A stretch of DNA of 34,048 nucleotides. Origin: a virus. The position numbers were made by a program, and so were the translations under genes. The notes beneath the pieces were generated by a model. It saw nothing but the letters and a program-made list of their open reading frames with translations. It was not told where the DNA came from and searched no databases. Of this stretch, positions 22,192 through 31,041 are shown one piece after another. Position 1 is the first letter of the stretch; every line of letters begins with the position of its first letter. The DNA lies in the IMG/VR virus record IMGVR_UViG_3300028030_000039, positions 1-34,048 of that record. One strand, written 5' to 3'.

Positions 22192-23075
22192 TTGGGCTTG
22201 AAATAAAAATTAAAAACAACGAAACAGGAAAGGAGATTTTCTTGAATAAGAGAGTAGGGAATGAGATTATCGCTCTTCAAGAGTATCCTGTCTTCGCTTC
22301 CGAAATACAAGAAGAAAAAGAGATGAGGTTGTTTCGGCACGGATACTTTCGGCTTCCTTCTTTCTATCGTGGGAAGTCTATTGTTCTCACAGGGCTGATT
22401 GTAGCGGACACAAACGATAGAGTAGAGGAAATCAAAAGAGATATTGAGGAAGTTTTCATTCTTCCGAAAGACGGAGAAGGAGTTACGATTTCCTTTACTT
22501 ACGGCGGAGTTACAAAAAGAATTGAAGCAACGCTTCGCAAGGCTATCTCTTGGAATAGAAAGCTCAAAGAAGCAAACAAACTTGACTTCCAGATTATGCT
22601 TTCCTCTCCGTCCTCTTTCTTTATCGTAGATGACCCGAGCAGAGATGACCTTGTAACGATAGGAACGCTTGGAAAGAAGTTTACAGGGATTTCCTTATGG
22701 ACACATCTTCCTTTCACGCTTTCAGATAAGTATCTCAACATAGAACCTTTCACGGAAAACTTAACTTATCTTGTCTTTCCTATTGTAAAGCTCCGTGCAG
22801 ACGGAAATAAAATTATCAATCCTCGTTTTGAAAATCTTACAACAGGCGACTACATTGAGTTTACTTATACGCTTGAAGGAAGCGACTTTATAGAAATGAA
22901 CTTCCTTACAGGAGAAATGAAGAATGCAAACGGAAAAGAGGTCAGTGGATACGCAAGTGAGAGCAAAGGAGATTTCCGTTTAGCAAGTGGACAGAATGAC
23001 TTGCTCTATACTTGCTCCAATTTCAATTATCAGAATGCTCATTTTGAGATAAAAACAAAGCAAATTAGCGTATGA
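22188..23075 (+). CDS. distal tail protein (Dit-like)
   Basis: The 295-residue product fits the siphophage distal tail family. The N-terminal half has GKSIVLTGLIVADTNDRVEEIKRDIEEVF (about residues 64-92), the 'belt' region typical of Dit, followed by short strands. The C-terminal half is a beta-sandwich (galectin-like) domain ending in DLLYTCSNFNYQNAHFEIKTKQ. Dit forms the hexamer joining the tube to the baseplate. It overlaps the neighbouring genes by 4 nt on both sides, in the usual order tape measure-Dit-hub. Confidence 0.82.
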   Translation: MIGLEIKIKNNETGKEIFLNKRVGNEIIALQEYPVFASEIQEEKEMRLFRHGYFRLPSFYRGKSIVLTGLIVADTNDRVEEIKRDIEEVFILPKDGEGVTISFTYGGVTKRIEATLRKAISWNRKLKEANKLDFQIMLSSPSSFFIVDDPSRDDLVTIGTLGKKFTGISLWTHLPFTLSDKYLNIEPFTENLTYLVFPIVKLRADGNKIINPRFENLTTGDYIEFTYTLEGSDFIEMNFLTGEMKNANGKEVSGYASESKGDFRLASGQNDLLYTCSNFNYQNAHFEIKTKQISV

Positions 23076-24205
23076 GGATTTTCATTTTTGATACACAGGG
23101 AAGCAAATTAAAGCTCATTGTTCCAGCAGAACAAATAAAAACACTTTCATATTCTAACTCTCTTTTTTCTGATGGAAGTGCAAGTTTTTCAGTTGATGAA
23201 AATGATGAAGATATTTTGAAAGGTGGAATAATGGAAACTATGCAAAAAGCAATCTCTTTCCGTGAGCAAGTTTTCATAGAAGATGAAGGAAAAATTGTAT
23301 GGGGAGGTTCAATTATTTCCACAAAGATACACGGACAGCAAAGCATCTTTTCCTTGAATGGAACACTTACAGACTTGAAAAGAGTTACAGCTTCTCAATC
23401 TGTCTATGAAGGAAGTGTGAATGAAGTGCTACAACAAATGTTCCCACAGAAAGGAATTGAATTACACGAGGCAAGCAATGTACTTGGAGATATTTCTATC
23501 AAAACAAACTCCTCCGACACGATACATTCTGTTCTGGAAAAGATTTTACGAACAGTGCTTGCTCGTAGAAAGATTGTTTACGAAAAAGACGGCTTGAAAG
23601 TGAAGAAAAAGATTTTAGTGCGAGGTATCAAAGGGGTAAAACCCGAAGGAGTAGGAAAACTCTACGAAGATGAGTATTTCTCCGCTGATATTATTTCTCG
23701 TTGGAGGAACAACATTATAGACTTCTCTTACTCGGCAGATATGTCCGACCCTGTTACAAAAGCTATTGTTTACTACAAAGATGACAACGGAGTTGAGCGT
23801 AAAGTAGAAAAAGAACTCTTCACAGAGTTTTATGGAGTATATGAGAAAGCGTTTATGCTTCACTTTATTCACAAGAAAGAAGACGCAGAAAGTTTTGCAA
23901 TGAATTCATTACAACCTTATTCATTTTCTGTAGATATCAAAACTCTTGATAATTCTTTTGAGATAGGAGATAGAGTTCCTGTATGGTTTGTGTCAAAGAC
24001 AAATTCTTTCGTTGGAATCAAAGATGATAGAATAAAATATATTTCATCTCCATTTCGTGTGAATCAAAAGAAGGTTACTTTCAAAAATGGCGAGAGAGTA
24101 GTTAAATATATTCTAGGAAATGCTTTATTTCCATTCGGAAACTCTATCGTTGAAATAGTTTCAAGAAACAAGCAAGATACACGAGAAATTAGAAGTATGA
24201 TATAA
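23072..24205 (+). CDS. tail hub / Tal-like baseplate protein
   Basis: The 377-residue product follows Dit and begins with a strand-rich part (MRIFIFDTQGSKLKLIVPAEQIKTLSYSNSLF...ASFSV) typical of phage hub proteins (gp27/Tal N-terminal fold). A central 'VNEVLQQMFPQKGIEL' helix and the late IGDRVPVWF strand also fit. No protease or lysozyme domain is present at the C-terminus, unlike many Tal proteins. It probably forms the trimeric hub that closes the tail tube and holds the fibre encoded next. Confidence 0.78.
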   Translation: MRIFIFDTQGSKLKLIVPAEQIKTLSYSNSLFSDGSASFSVDENDEDILKGGIMETMQKAISFREQVFIEDEGKIVWGGSIISTKIHGQQSIFSLNGTLTDLKRVTASQSVYEGSVNEVLQQMFPQKGIELHEASNVLGDISIKTNSSDTIHSVLEKILRTVLARRKIVYEKDGLKVKKKILVRGIKGVKPEGVGKLYEDEYFSADIISRWRNNIIDFSYSADMSDPVTKAIVYYKDDNGVERKVEKELFTEFYGVYEKAFMLHFIHKKEDAESFAMNSLQPYSFSVDIKTLDNSFEIGDRVPVWFVSKTNSFVGIKDDRIKYISSPFRVNQKKVTFKNGERVVKYILGNALFPFGNSIVEIVSRNKQDTREIRSMI

Positions 24206-24215
24206 TAGAAGTAAT
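24198..24215 (+). promoter_or_regulatory. extended -10 promoter of the fibre gene
   Basis: TGATATAAT (24198-24206) lies 9 nt before ATG 24216, so the transcript would have at most a few leader bases. The box overlaps the end codons of the hub gene. Confidence 0.65.
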
Positions 24216-26675
24216 ATGATTTATTTTTTAGATAGCACAAACAGAAAATACCACGACAAAGAATTGAATGCTCTTCACAAAATACTTTTTGAGAACGGCT
24301 TCTTCAATTCTAACAATCTCTCTCTTTCCGATTGGGAAACGCAGGGGGATTTCGCAGTAGTTCCTTCGGCAGTTGATTTATCTGTCCTTCTGAAAGCAGG
24401 GCTTGCTGTGAACGAAGTTCTTGGGCAGAAAGTGATTATTGAGAACGATAGCGACAAGTCGCTCACTATTTCCTCAAACTCTTCTGGAAGCGACCGCTAT
24501 GATACGCTCATTATTCGCATCAAGAAAACGCTCATTCAGAATGACCAAATAAACGAGGACGGAACAAACATAATCTCTTTTGAGATTTTAGAAGGAGGAA
24601 CTGCTCCGCTTACAGACGCAGAGATACAGACATTGATTGCTGATGATATTTTCATTCGTGTAGCTGATATTCGCATAGCAGACGGAGCAACAACTCCTAG
24701 TGAAGTGATAGACAAGCGAGTGCTTGTGAAAGGTGTTGCTTCATACAAACCGACTTTTGAAAAGGTAAACTTCAAAGAAGATAGTGAAACAGATAAGGAG
24801 ATTGGAGATTTCTGGGTAAGAAATGGAAGTCTTTTCTTAAAAACTTCAAGCGGAGTGATTGAGTTTGCTTCAACGAAACTTGATTTCTATGGGGTGATTT
24901 TAGAGCAGACGACAGGAAACTCTTATGTGAATTACAATGGAGAAAAAGTTGGAGAAGCAAGAACAAACAAATTCAATTCTGAAAGTGAAACAATCACAAC
25001 AGAATGGTTTCAACCTTTCATCGCAGGGCAATCAGTAGGGCAAATCTGGCTAAAAAAAGGAGACAATGACCCAGACGGAGTTGGAGATGCGGTAATAAAA
25101 ATTACCGAAGTAACAACTGATGGAAATGGAGTAAAAATCCCGTCAACGGTAAAAGAAACTTTCACTTTCGGTGGTAGTGAATGGGGAGAACTAAAAGAAA
25201 ATCGCTTTTTCAAAATCATCACTGATAGCTCTCTCTACACACAAGGAACGGAGTATGGGGTTCTCTTCACAAACACATTGAATTCAAATGGGAAGGAAGC
25301 TAGACTATGTCTTACAGAAAAAGGACAAAATCAAGGAGCAACAAAAATCTATCGTAGACCTACTAGTGGTGACCTTTTCTATGAGCAAAATGCGACTTTT
25401 GCAATGAAAGTTGATACAATTTCAGAAATTCCTTTCGGGAAGGATACTGATTACGAAAAAGTCGCACAGACTTTTCTTGGAGTTGGTTCGCTTTCAAAAA
25501 TCATCTTACAAAAAGGAGAAGATGTAGGCTCGCCTACGGAGAAAGTGAAATGTTTCATTCAAGAATTTGATGAAAGCACAAAAACACTTGTAGGTGATGT
25601 GATAGCAGAAGCGGAAAATGAATGGAAAGATGATGAGATTGTTTTTGAGTTTTCAACATATCTTGATAAATCAAAGCGATATGCTTTTGTGTTGGACACT
25701 CCGACAAAGTCAGATACAGATTACAGAAAAGTGCAGTATTCAAATCTCGTAGACGGATATGACGATGGAAAACTTTATAGGTATGATGGAACTCAATTCA
25801 TTGAAGAAAATTATGACTTATGGTTCAAGATAGTTGGAGGAAAGAGTGATGTTTTTGTGAAAACAGACGGAAGCGGAAAAATTCCAGAAGAACTTTTGCC
25901 AAAGCAGACATTAGTAGTTGAAGAAACACGAATTCTTTTCAACAAGTCTCAAAATTCACAAGCTGGAAATCTTATGGCTCTTGCAGTGTCTCCGAATGGG
26001 AAATTCTTGGCAGCAATACGCCATAATGGAACAAATTCAAGCAATAGTAAATTGTATCTCTATGAGATAATTCAAAGAACTTTGAAGTTAAAAACAATCA
26101 TTTCTATTGGTGCAACAAATACAACTTACGGGCTAGCTTTTCAAGGAAATGAAAAATTGCTTCTTGTAAAAAGAGATAGCTATACAAGAAAATTATATGT
26201 GATAAGTGATTTTACTTCTACTACTCTTCCTACGGAAGTTCATTCAAGTGGAGCTGCATATCCATATCTTTTCTTTGATGAAGTAAAAAATAAAATCTTT
26301 TTAAAGAATTCATCAACAGATAAATGGCAGAAAATCAATGCTGATGATTATTCCGATGAGCTTGAAGTTTCGTTGTCTAACTTGCCAACAGCGGATAATG
26401 AGAGAATGCCGTCTGGAACTTTTCGCAGAAAGCTTTTCTATCTCGATTACGATAATATCAAAGTATATGAAATGACTCATAGTGGATATGATTTAGTTGA
26501 AACAATTAGTTTTGATGATTTAGCAAAAGATTTCTATGGAACTTCGTCTAGAAATTATAGACGAGTCGTTCACCCATATGAAGATGAAATTGTAGTCTTG
26601 CAGAAGATTTTCCAGAAAGAAGCTGGAAGTGATAAATTTGTGGAAACTTATCATCTCTATTCAATAAAGCGTTAA
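24216..26675 (+). CDS. receptor-binding / tail fibre protein, multidomain
   Basis: The 819-residue product begins with a baseplate-binding domain (about 1-190) containing LLKAGLAVNEVLGQKVIIEN and DTLIIRIKK strands, typical of fibres that attach to the hub. Two similar beta-sandwich modules follow (about 250-390 and 410-540), each with a 'IWLKKGD / IILQKGED' strand and a later 'TYLDKSKRYAFVL / SLYTQGTEYGVLF' strand. The last ~260 residues look like a beta-propeller of repeated strands (LMALAVSPNGKFLAAIRHNG, then SKLYLYEI). This layout suits host-surface recognition. It has its own promoter and terminator. Confidence 0.78.
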   Translation: MIYFLDSTNRKYHDKELNALHKILFENGFFNSNNLSLSDWETQGDFAVVPSAVDLSVLLKAGLAVNEVLGQKVIIENDSDKSLTISSNSSGSDRYDTLIIRIKKTLIQNDQINEDGTNIISFEILEGGTAPLTDAEIQTLIADDIFIRVADIRIADGATTPSEVIDKRVLVKGVASYKPTFEKVNFKEDSETDKEIGDFWVRNGSLFLKTSSGVIEFASTKLDFYGVILEQTTGNSYVNYNGEKVGEARTNKFNSESETITTEWFQPFIAGQSVGQIWLKKGDNDPDGVGDAVIKITEVTTDGNGVKIPSTVKETFTFGGSEWGELKENRFFKIITDSSLYTQGTEYGVLFTNTLNSNGKEARLCLTEKGQNQGATKIYRRPTSGDLFYEQNATFAMKVDTISEIPFGKDTDYEKVAQTFLGVGSLSKIILQKGEDVGSPTEKVKCFIQEFDESTKTLVGDVIAEAENEWKDDEIVFEFSTYLDKSKRYAFVLDTPTKSDTDYRKVQYSNLVDGYDDGKLYRYDGTQFIEENYDLWFKIVGGKSDVFVKTDGSGKIPEELLPKQTLVVEETRILFNKSQNSQAGNLMALAVSPNGKFLAAIRHNGTNSSNSKLYLYEIIQRTLKLKTIISIGATNTTYGLAFQGNEKLLLVKRDSYTRKLYVISDFTSTTLPTEVHSSGAAYPYLFFDEVKNKIFLKNSSTDKWQKINADDYSDELEVSLSNLPTADNERMPSGTFRRKLFYLDYDNIKVYEMTHSGYDLVETISFDDLAKDFYGTSSRNYRRVVHPYEDEIVVLQKIFQKEAGSDKFVETYHLYSIKR

Positions 26676-26693
26676 AAACGCTTTTTTCTTTTT
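26666..26693 (+). terminator. terminator of the fibre gene
   Basis: An 8-bp stem AAAGCGTT/AACGCTTT (26666-26673 with 26677-26684), loop AAA containing part of the stop codon, is followed by a T-rich tract. Confidence 0.85.
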
Positions 26694-26700
26694 TTTATTT

Positions 26701-26716
26701 TGCTATAATATAATTA
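26701..26716 (+). promoter_or_regulatory. promoter of the replication operon
   Basis: TGCTATAAT (26701-26709) lies directly behind the fibre terminator and predicts a transcript start near 26716-26717, where the leader hairpin begins. Confidence 0.7.
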
Positions 26717-26756
26717 CCTTCAAGAGAAGGCATTATTCGTTTAATAAAAAAGTATT
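26717..26756 (+). promoter_or_regulatory. 5' leader: start-site hairpin and GCATTA box
   Basis: A hairpin CCTTC-AAGA-GAAGG (26717-26730) at the predicted 5' end is followed by CATTATTCGTTTAATAA and then ATG 26757. It is a member of the recurring leader family and most like the capsid leader. Confidence 0.55.
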
Positions 26757-26825
26757 ATGATAGCAATTTTCACATCACCAGAAGTTCTTGCAGAGATTTT
26801 GAAAACTTATCACATTTTTCTCTAA
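26757..26825 (+). CDS. 22-codon upstream reading frame
   Basis: ATG 26757, located at the end of the leader boxes, opens a 22-residue frame (starts MIAIFTSPEV, ends TAA 26823-26825). It stops 6 nt before the wHTH-HNH gene start. It may be a leader peptide that couples translation to the replication genes, or simply a very small gene. The evidence is the leader's position relative to this ATG rather than anything in the peptide. Confidence 0.45.
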   Translation: MIAIFTSPEVLAEILKTYHIFL

Positions 26826-26831
26826 CGGCTT

Positions 26832-27277
26832 ATGGACTTCATACCAAACTTTACGCAAATTCCAAACATTGTGTTTGATGAATTGATGGCGGAATTATCG
26901 ACTTGTGAATTGAAAATACTTTTGTATCTCATTTACAAAGGTGGTTTAGAAAAAAGAGTAGAGATTTCAACTCGAAAACTCATAGAAGATGTTGGCTGTT
27001 CGGCAAGTATTTTTCACCCTTCTATTAGAAAACTCATAGCAAGAGATTTAGTTATGAAAGGAGAAAGAAGAAGCGATAGAGAAGTATTCTCTCTACTCAA
27101 TAAAAAGAATTCAAAAAAAGGTTGTTTATTTTGTGGAATAGACGATATTCCACTTGAGAGACATCACTTTCCAATCAGGAGAGTAGATGGAGGAAAGGAA
27201 ACTATAAAACTATGTCCGAATTGCCATAGAAAGTTTCACGAGTTAGCAGATTATACATTTCCTTATAGGGTAAAATT

Positions 27278-27281
<4 letters not shown>
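26832..27281 (+). CDS. winged-helix protein fused to an HNH motif
   Basis: Residues 1-95 form a winged-helix domain like the N-terminus of phage replication proteins (FTQIPNIVFDELMAELSTCELKILLYLIYKGG). Residues 98-149 hold an HNH-type zinc module: CLFC, the ERHHFPI core, then CPNCHRKFH. The linker is short and basic. It is fused in one frame, with no stop between. It lies directly upstream of the replication initiator, overlapping by 4 nt, so it may act at the origin, for example as a nicking or regulatory factor, or the HNH part may be a captured homing nuclease domain. Either is inference. Confidence 0.78.
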
Positions 27282-27946
<665 letters not shown>

Positions 27947-27949
27947 ATT

Positions 27950-28165
27950 ATGAAACTATCGGTATATCTCAAAGAGTTAGAAAAGATACAGAAGCTCTAT
28001 GGAGGCAATCTTGAAATTGTCTACTCCGTAGATGATGAAGGAAATACTTACAATCCTGTGCTATTCGCTCCAACTATTGCGAAAGTTGAAAAAGTGAAAG
28101 CATTTATGGATAGCGACGACTTCGATTTTGAAACAGAAACACCGAATGTAGTTATAATCAACTAG
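27950..28165 (+). CDS. small hypothetical protein, 71 aa
   Basis: The 71-residue product opens with a helix (KLSVYLKELEKIQKLYGG), then a strand-rich part (LEIVYSVDDEGN), and ends in acidic residues and a hydrophobic VVIIN. This short 'Y-G-x-L-x-x-V-x-x-V-D-D-E-G-N' style protein is common in phage early regions, without known role. It starts 3 nt after the initiator stop, in the replication operon. Confidence 0.65.
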   Translation: MKLSVYLKELEKIQKLYGGNLEIVYSVDDEGNTYNPVLFAPTIAKVEKVKAFMDSDDFDFETETPNVVIIN

Positions 28166-28169
28166 GCGT

Positions 28170-28448
28170 ATGGCGAGAATAAAAGAAAAAGAAGAAAAGC
28201 AAGAAGTAGTGCTTTTCACGAAAGAGGAATTCAAAAAAGAAGCAGAAACACTCACAAGGGAAGTTCATTTGAACGGAATAAAAAACTTGTGGGTGAAATA
28301 CTTGAAATCAAAAGGCGTTATCTCTCAAATTTTTGAGAAGCAAGGCGTGATGTATTTTAGAGCAATTACAGACGCTCGACTTTTTACAAAGTATGATAGA
28401 ATTTATTCATCTTGGATAAGTAAGAATAAAATGTTATGGAAACGATAA
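28170..28448 (+). CDS. hypothetical basic protein, 92 aa
   Basis: The 92-residue product has a charged N-terminus (Lys/Glu-rich, about 1-35), then a mixed hydrophobic region with VKYLKSKGVISQIFEKQGVMYFRAI. No family or enzyme motif is recognised. It starts 4 nt after the preceding stop (TAG-GCGT-ATG) and overlaps queD by 13 nt, so it is co-translated with the deazaguanine gene. A link to that pathway is possible but not shown. Confidence 0.62.
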   Translation: MARIKEKEEKQEVVLFTKEEFKKEAETLTREVHLNGIKNLWVKYLKSKGVISQIFEKQGVMYFRAITDARLFTKYDRIYSSWISKNKMLWKR

Positions 28449-28873
28449 TCACAAAAGAAATTCAAATTGATATGGGACATAGAGTTCCAAATCACGAAGG
28501 TAAATGTTATAATCTTCACGGACATAGGTATAAAATCATTGCAGGAGTAAACGGAAAAGTTATTGATGAAAAAGGAAATCCTTCAGAGGGAATGGTTATA
28601 GATTTCACAGACCTTAAAAATATTCTCGTTGAAGTAGTTGATAAAAAACTTGACCACGCTTTTATGCTTTACAAAGAAGATAAGTTTTTTGAAGACTTCA
28701 AACCTTTTGTAGAGAAAATGAAATTCGTGATTGTAGATTTTGTTCCTACGGCTGAAAACATTGCACGCTATCTTTACGAACAAATGGAAGGGAAATTAAA
28801 AGAAAAGGGTATTAAGTTGGTTTTCGTTGAAGTTTACGAAACTCCAACATCAGTTGCAAGATATACCTTGTAA
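28436..28873 (+). CDS. queD: 6-carboxytetrahydropterin synthase QueD
   Basis: QueD makes 6-carboxy-5,6,7,8-tetrahydropterin from dihydroneopterin triphosphate, the second step toward preQ0. The family motif C24-x3-H28-G-H30 (CYNLHGH) with H15 gives the zinc site and catalytic cysteine. Later motifs VIDFTDLK, LDHAFML, PTAENIARYLYE and VEVYETPTSVARY are intact. Length (145) is normal. It is the last gene of the replication operon, and the stop codon overlaps the -35 box of the promoter for queE. Confidence 0.95.
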   Translation: METIITKEIQIDMGHRVPNHEGKCYNLHGHRYKIIAGVNGKVIDEKGNPSEGMVIDFTDLKNILVEVVDKKLDHAFMLYKEDKFFEDFKPFVEKMKFVIVDFVPTAENIARYLYEQMEGKLKEKGIKLVFVEVYETPTSVARYTL

Positions 28874-28901
28874 GAATATTTCGTTATAGTATAATGGAAG
28901 T
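28868..28901 (+). promoter_or_regulatory. promoter for queE-folE
   Basis: TTGTAA (28868-28873) and TATAAT (28890-28895) are 16 nt apart. The ATG is at 28923, so a leader of about 20 nt is predicted. The -35 contains the queD stop codon. Confidence 0.65.
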
Positions 28902-28922
28902 AAACATCAAAAATTCAATACA

Positions 28923-29606
28923 ATGTTACACAAAAAATTTTTTATCGATGCAGATATTGTTCTTCAAGGTGAAGGACAATTAGCAGGTGTTCCGCACTTG
29001 CTTTTACGAACGACAGGTTGTAACTTGAAATGTCCTTGGTGTGATACACCATATTCAAGTTTGAAACCTGAAAGACCTACAATGTCGTTAGAAGACGCTC
29101 TGCGTATCTTGCGACAAAATCCGCAAATCAAGAATGTTATGCTGACAGGTGGAAATCCTTCTATTGTGAAAGAGCTTCCTCAAATCTGTGAAGTATTGAG
29201 CGAATGGCATATTACATTGGAAGATAACGGAACAATTTACAGAGAAAATTTGAAAGTAGATTTAGTTTCCTTATCTCCGAAATTAAGTAATTCAATTCCA
29301 GAAGGAAGACATCGTGAAACGCATATCAAATTCATTGCGAATTGGAATGCGTATGAAAAATGGATAACAAATTACAATTATCAATTGAAGTTTGTTATTC
29401 AAAATGAGTTGGATATTCTTGAAGCGTTGCGGATAATCAATTACATAAGTGCAGACAAGAGTAAGGTATATTTTATGCCAGAAGGGAGAACAAGAGAAGA
29501 GTTAGCACAACGAAGAGTTTGGCTTGCTGAAAATTGTATTTCTCTTGGTGTAAATTACACAGACCGCCTGCACATAATCATTTATGGAGATAAAAGAGGA
29601 GTATGA
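28923..29606 (+). CDS. queE: 7-carboxy-7-deazaguanine synthase QueE
   Basis: QueE is a radical-SAM enzyme that contracts the pterin ring to 7-carboxy-7-deazaguanine. The iron-sulfur motif CNLKCPWC (C33, C37, C40) is followed by DTPYS, and the TGGNP motif lies near residue 75. The N-terminus [11 protein letters not shown] matches the substrate-binding start of the family. Length (227) is normal for QueE. It is the first gene of a unit with folE and overlaps it by 4 nt. Confidence 0.95.
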   Translation: MLHKKFFIDADIVLQGEGQLAGVPHLLLRTTGCNLKCPWCDTPYSSLKPERPTMSLEDALRILRQNPQIKNVMLTGGNPSIVKELPQICEVLSEWHITLEDNGTIYRENLKVDLVSLSPKLSNSIPEGRHRETHIKFIANWNAYEKWITNYNYQLKFVIQNELDILEALRIINYISADKSKVYFMPEGRTREELAQRRVWLAENCISLGVNYTDRLHIIIYGDKRGV

Positions 29607-30190
29607 AGAATGAAAAGAAACAACAATTTAATCCCAACAAAGGAGAGGAACTCTTCGGAGAATTCCTCTCTTCTTTGGGATTTGATTGGAAGAACGACCC
29701 GAATATGGTGGGAACACCAAAACGCATTGTAAAAATGCTAACAAAAGAGATTGCAAAATCTCGCTACGAAGAACCGCCAAAGATAACAGCTTTTGACAAT
29801 GAGGAACATTATAGTGGTTTGGTCTTTCAAGGAGATATAGAAGTGAAAAGTTTATGTTCACATCATTTTCTTCCATTCATTGGAAAAGCGTATGTCGCTT
29901 ACATACCAAATCCGAACGGAAAAATTATTGGACTTTCAAAGTTGAATAGAATAGTAGAATACTATTCTCGACAACCGCAAGTGCAAGAAAATCTCACACA
30001 GCAAATACATAAAGCAATAGATGAAGTTATTCCAGACAATCTTGGAGTTGCAGTTTTGATAAAAGCAAAACATATGTGCGTCTATATGAGAGGAATAGAA
30101 CACGATTCGGAAATGAAGACGAGTAAATTATCAGGAGCGTTTCTTACAGACGCAGATGCTCGTGCAGAGTTCTATTCTTTCATAAAGTGA
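29603..30190 (+). CDS. folE: GTP cyclohydrolase I
   Basis: FolE opens GTP to dihydroneopterin triphosphate, the first step of the preQ0 (and folate) pathway. The zinc-site Cys and catalytic motif [14 protein letters not shown] (about residues 84-97), GLSKLNRIV and QPQVQENLT, and [11 protein letters not shown] near the end are all present, as in type IA enzymes. At 195 residues the length is normal. In this context, beside queE and with queD upstream, its role is most likely to supply the deazaguanine pathway rather than folate. Confidence 0.95.
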   Translation: MKNEKKQQFNPNKGEELFGEFLSSLGFDWKNDPNMVGTPKRIVKMLTKEIAKSRYEEPPKITAFDNEEHYSGLVFQGDIEVKSLCSHHFLPFIGKAYVAYIPNPNGKIIGLSKLNRIVEYYSRQPQVQENLTQQIHKAIDEVIPDNLGVAVLIKAKHMCVYMRGIEHDSEMKTSKLSGAFLTDADARAEFYSFIK

Positions 30191-30191
30191 T

Positions 30192-30527
30192 ATGGCAATT
30201 CCGAAGAAACTTCTTGAAGAAATTTTAGCGGACGACTTTTATCAAAAATGTATCCGCTCGCACGAAGGGACTTGCAGAGGAAGAGTTACTTTTGAACACG
30301 CTATCATTTACGCAGGGAAACAGGTTCAAGAGAAATGGGCTATCGTTCCTCTATGTGAGTATCACCACGATGTTCTTTCATTCCAAGATAGAGGAGACTT
30401 GAAAAAAGATTACGGACAATGGGTAGCACTGAACAGAATGACAGAAGCGGACGAGAAAAAATATCCGAAAAGAAATTGGAAGAAAGAACGAGAACTATTG
30501 AACAAAAAGTATGGCAAAGAAAGGTAA
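30192..30527 (+). CDS. HNH-type nuclease-like protein, 111 aa
   Basis: The product contains a zinc/HNH arrangement: C20 and C28 (KCIRSHEGTCRGRVTFEHAI), the core FEHAIIY, and CEYHHDV, where the final His pair lies. This layout (two spaced cysteines, a 'G-R-V-T-x-E-H-A' strand and 'P-L-C-x-x-H-H') is common in phage recombination-related HNH proteins. The C-terminal part is basic and helical. It starts one base after the folE stop and overlaps the HU-like gene by 17 nt. Substrate is unknown. Confidence 0.75.
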   Translation: MAIPKKLLEEILADDFYQKCIRSHEGTCRGRVTFEHAIIYAGKQVQEKWAIVPLCEYHHDVLSFQDRGDLKKDYGQWVALNRMTEADEKKYPKRNWKKERELLNKKYGKER

Positions 30528-30738
30528 AAAAATAATCTTGCGGACGCAAGATGTAGAAAAGATACGCAAGCACCTCATTGAAGGAGGACGGCTTATGATT
30601 GAAGGGATAGGAGTTATCTCGTTGAGTGATGTGGTGCGAAAAGACAATCCTCTCGCAGAAGGGAAGGTTGCTTTTCGGCGTATGAAGATACGAGCGTCCA
30701 CTGATTTCAAGAAAATGATAAAATCGGAAATACAATAA
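30511..30738 (+). CDS. short HU/IHF-like DNA-binding protein
   Basis: The 75-residue basic product resembles the second half of HU-family proteins: GGRLMIEGIGVISLSDVVRK matches the strand and arm (HU: V-x-I-x-G-F-G-T-F), followed by NPLAEGK in the place of the HU arm tip N-P-x-T-G, and a final FKKMIK helix where HU has F-K-x-G-K. It is shorter than HU (about 90), with a reduced N-terminal dimer part. HU/IHF proteins bend and compact DNA and often assist replication or packaging. Family assignment is by pattern, so moderate. Confidence 0.6.
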   Translation: MAKKGKKIILRTQDVEKIRKHLIEGGRLMIEGIGVISLSDVVRKDNPLAEGKVAFRRMKIRASTDFKKMIKSEIQ

Positions 30739-30747
30739 AAAAAGAGA

Positions 30748-30780
30748 GAATGCAAGAGAAAAATGCTTGCATTCTTTTTT
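30748..30780 (+). terminator. terminator of the queE-folE unit
   Basis: A perfect 9-bp stem GAATGCAAG/CTTGCATTC (30748-30756 with 30766-30774) is followed by T6. The 3' arm also supplies the -35 (TTGCAT) of the next promoter. Confidence 0.88.
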
Positions 30781-30800
30781 CATTTTGCTATACTATAATT
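30767..30800 (+). promoter_or_regulatory. promoter, extended -10
   Basis: TTGCAT (30767-30772), 16-nt spacer, TATACT (30789-30794) with TG at -15. The core is nearly identical to the promoter at 741-775. Confidence 0.72.
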
Positions 30801-30849
30801 GTTCCAAAGAGAAGGAACAGCATTACAAGTTTAAGTTAAGAATAAAATT
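30800..30849 (+). promoter_or_regulatory. 5' leader: start-site hairpin, GCATTA and TTAAG
   Basis: A 6-bp stem TGTTCC/GGAACA (30800-30805 with 30814-30819) begins at the expected transcript start. AGCATTACAAG follows, then TTTAAGTTAAG (30830-30840), 9 nt before ATG 30850. It is the clearest member of the leader family. Confidence 0.6.
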
Positions 30850-31041
30850 ATGTTTAGAATTATTATTTCTGGAAGTTCATTATCAAGAACATTTGAAGTA
30901 AGTGGAAGTCGTGACTTCGTTGAAGGTTACGCAGAAGCATTACTTGATACATTAGTATTAGATAGTGGAGTTGTAACTCAAAGACCTACAAGTGCTAGAA
31001 TTGAAAGAGACGGAAGTTGGGTTACAACAATTACTTGTTAA
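30850..31041 (+). CDS. small hypothetical protein, 63 aa
   Basis: The 63-residue product alternates short strands and a helix (IIISGSSLSRTFEVSG, SRDFVEGYAEALLDTLVL, TSARIERDGSWVTTITC), a beta-alpha-beta pattern of a small compact domain. No family is recognised. It has a clear promoter and the hairpin/TTAAG leader. Its stop codon lies inside a TTAAGTTAAG copy that precedes the next gene. Confidence 0.65.
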   Translation: MFRIIISGSSLSRTFEVSGSRDFVEGYAEALLDTLVLDSGVVTQRPTSARIERDGSWVTTITC

